Positions 6,335 through 7,207 of a DNA stretch of 7,207 nt are shown one piece after another. Below the pieces are notes generated by a model. The model saw only the letters and a program-made list of their open reading frames with translations. It was not told where the DNA came from and ran no database searches. Location of the stretch: assembly GCA_003242205.1 (NCBI GenBank), contig QGUR01000243.1, positions 1-7,207 of the forward strand. The letters are read 5' to 3'. This DNA is from Chloroflexota bacterium. GTDB lineage: Bacteria > Chloroflexota > Anaerolineae > Aggregatilineales > Phototrophicaceae. The translations under genes were made by a program, and so were the position numbers. The stretch's first letter is position 1, and each line of letters begins with the position of its first letter.

Positions 6335-7207
6335 TTACTGCAGCGTCTCTTCCAACTCAGGCCGGACTTCCGCCGCCAGCTCGGCCGGCGTCAGGTCGGT
6401 TTCCTTGTTGATGAGCGGCCCCCAGAACTCGCTCCAGAAGACGGAGTCGAACTCGGCATAGTTGCCGAAGATGGGCAGGGCGCGCATGTCCTGCGCCGCG
6501 GCGATGATGGCTTCGGCGCTGGCTTCCTTGCGCGGTTCAGACGCTACCAGATGCTCGACCGTACCCTGCGAGATACGCGGCGACACGATCTTCCAGTTGT
6601 GGATCCCTTCGGTGATGGCGATCAGCGCGTCGCACAGCAGGTCGGGATTGGACTGCGCCAGCGGCGACGAAGCATTGATCACGGTGCTGGCGTTCCAGGC
6701 GAAGGTGGTCTGCGAACCGGTTTCCGGATGCGCCGGAACCGGCACAACGCCGACATCCAGCCCTTCAACCCGATCCAGATCGTCGGCAGCGCCGCCCATG
6801 AACATGGCGATACGACCCGCCTTGAACATCTCGGCGAAGCCCTGTTCGGCGATGATGTCGGCGCTCGGCGAGACTTCAGGGTTGTAGGCGGTGCTCAGGT
6901 AGAACTCGAACCCTTCCAGAAACTCCGGCGAGTCAATCGGCGCTTCGGTGAAGTCTTCGTTAATCAGCTCACCGCCCGCCTGCCAGACGAAGATGTACGG
7001 TGGAGGCCAGCCATTGTTGATGAAGCCCCACTGGTCGGTTTCGCCATCGCCGTCGGTGTCCAGAGTCAGGGCGCGGGCATATTCCATGAAGTCATCCCAC
7101 GTCCAGTTTTCTGGATCAAAACTCCTCCCAACATGTCCTTTATACAAATCTAACGTGGCGACGAAAAAGGAAAGGGAAATACTAGGGGGCACCCACTCCC
7201 TAAACAA
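6335..7207 (-). CDS. Extracellular sugar-binding protein of the ABC transporter (solute-binding family 1), 5' end missing
   Basis: C-terminal 290 residues of a substrate-binding protein; full-length members have about 410-470 residues, so the signal peptide and first lobe are outside the window. It should bind the imported oligosaccharide outside the membrane and deliver it to the two permeases that follow. Family features are FDPENWTWDDFMEYARALT (visible residues 30-48), then DTDGDGETDQWGF (50-62), an EF-hand-like calcium loop common in these proteins, a GFAEMFKAGRIAMFMGG block (123-139) typical of the hinge region, and a C-terminal helical part with FWSEFWGPL (257-265). The stop TAA is at 6335-6337. 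The TTG at the very edge is simply the first complete codon, not a start. The first 31 codons (7115-7207) are poorer in GC and use rarer codons than the rest, and they match the family less well although they still fit its spacing. Confidence 0.92.
   Translation of the reverse strand: MFREWVPPSISLSFFVATLDLYKGHVGRSFDPENWTWDDFMEYARALTLDTDGDGETDQWGFINNGWPPPYIFVWQAGGELINEDFTEAPIDSPEFLEGFEFYLSTAYNPEVSPSADIIAEQGFAEMFKAGRIAMFMGGAADDLDRVEGLDVGVVPVPAHPETGSQTTFAWNASTVINASSPLAQSNPDLLCDALIAITEGIHNWKIVSPRISQGTVEHLVASEPRKEASAEAIIAAAQDMRALPIFGNYAEFDSVFWSEFWGPLINKETDLTPAELAAEVRPELEETLQ
7115..7207 (-). other. Edge segment with atypical composition within the binding-protein gene
   Basis: By hand count 44 of the 97 bases from 7111 to 7207 are G or C (about 45%), against 58% for 6961-7020 and 55% for 6901-6960. 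In the 31 edge codons 15 end in G or C, against 23 of the next 31. Codons such as TTA, AGG, AGT and GGA cluster here. The frame stays open and the encoded VPPSISLSFF still resembles the corresponding family region, so this may be low-quality sequence or a patchy join rather than a different gene. Confidence 0.5.

Noticed and set aside
6272..7153. Plus-strand open frame of 293 codons opposite the binding-protein gene
   Set aside because: It is antisense to an unmistakable solute-binding protein, and it also crosses the intercistronic hairpin.

Overview
The window is one dense minus-strand gene cluster for uptake and breakdown of an oligosaccharide, most likely a beta-mannoside. It reads from the right edge to the left: sugar-binding protein (5' end missing), two ABC permeases, a large secreted multidomain protein, a GH130-family glycoside phosphorylase or hydrolase, and a Gfo/Idh/MocA NAD(P)-dependent oxidoreductase (3' end missing). 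The last five genes are separated by a 2-nt gap, a 4-nt gap, a 17-nt gap and a 4-nt overlap, so they look like one transcription unit. The only larger spacer is 77 nt, between the binding protein and the first permease, and it contains a perfect 12-bp hairpin. No gene-free stretch reaches 300 bases. No promoter, regulator, tRNA, rRNA, insertion sequence or CRISPR array is visible.

The organism is a bacterium with fairly GC-rich DNA. The type of sugar ABC system, the GH130 enzyme and the long secreted protein with carbohydrate-binding modules would suit Chloroflexota (Anaerolineae-like). This is an impression from recalled relatives, not a demonstrated placement.

Proposed working model (inference): the secreted 815-residue protein, with an N-terminal alpha/alpha-barrel-like region and C-terminal carbohydrate-binding modules, acts on or holds a polysaccharide outside the membrane. 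The binding protein and the two permeases import the released oligosaccharides, powered by an ATPase encoded elsewhere. The cytosolic GH130 enzyme cleaves them, possibly by phosphorolysis, and the oxidoreductase acts on a resulting sugar.

The most novel part is the secreted protein. Its N-terminal region matches no glycoside hydrolase family I can name, and its CBM9-like module appears to sit inside a split CBM6/35-like beta-sandwich. A second point of attention is the right edge (about 7115-7207), where composition and codon use differ from the rest of the binding-protein gene.
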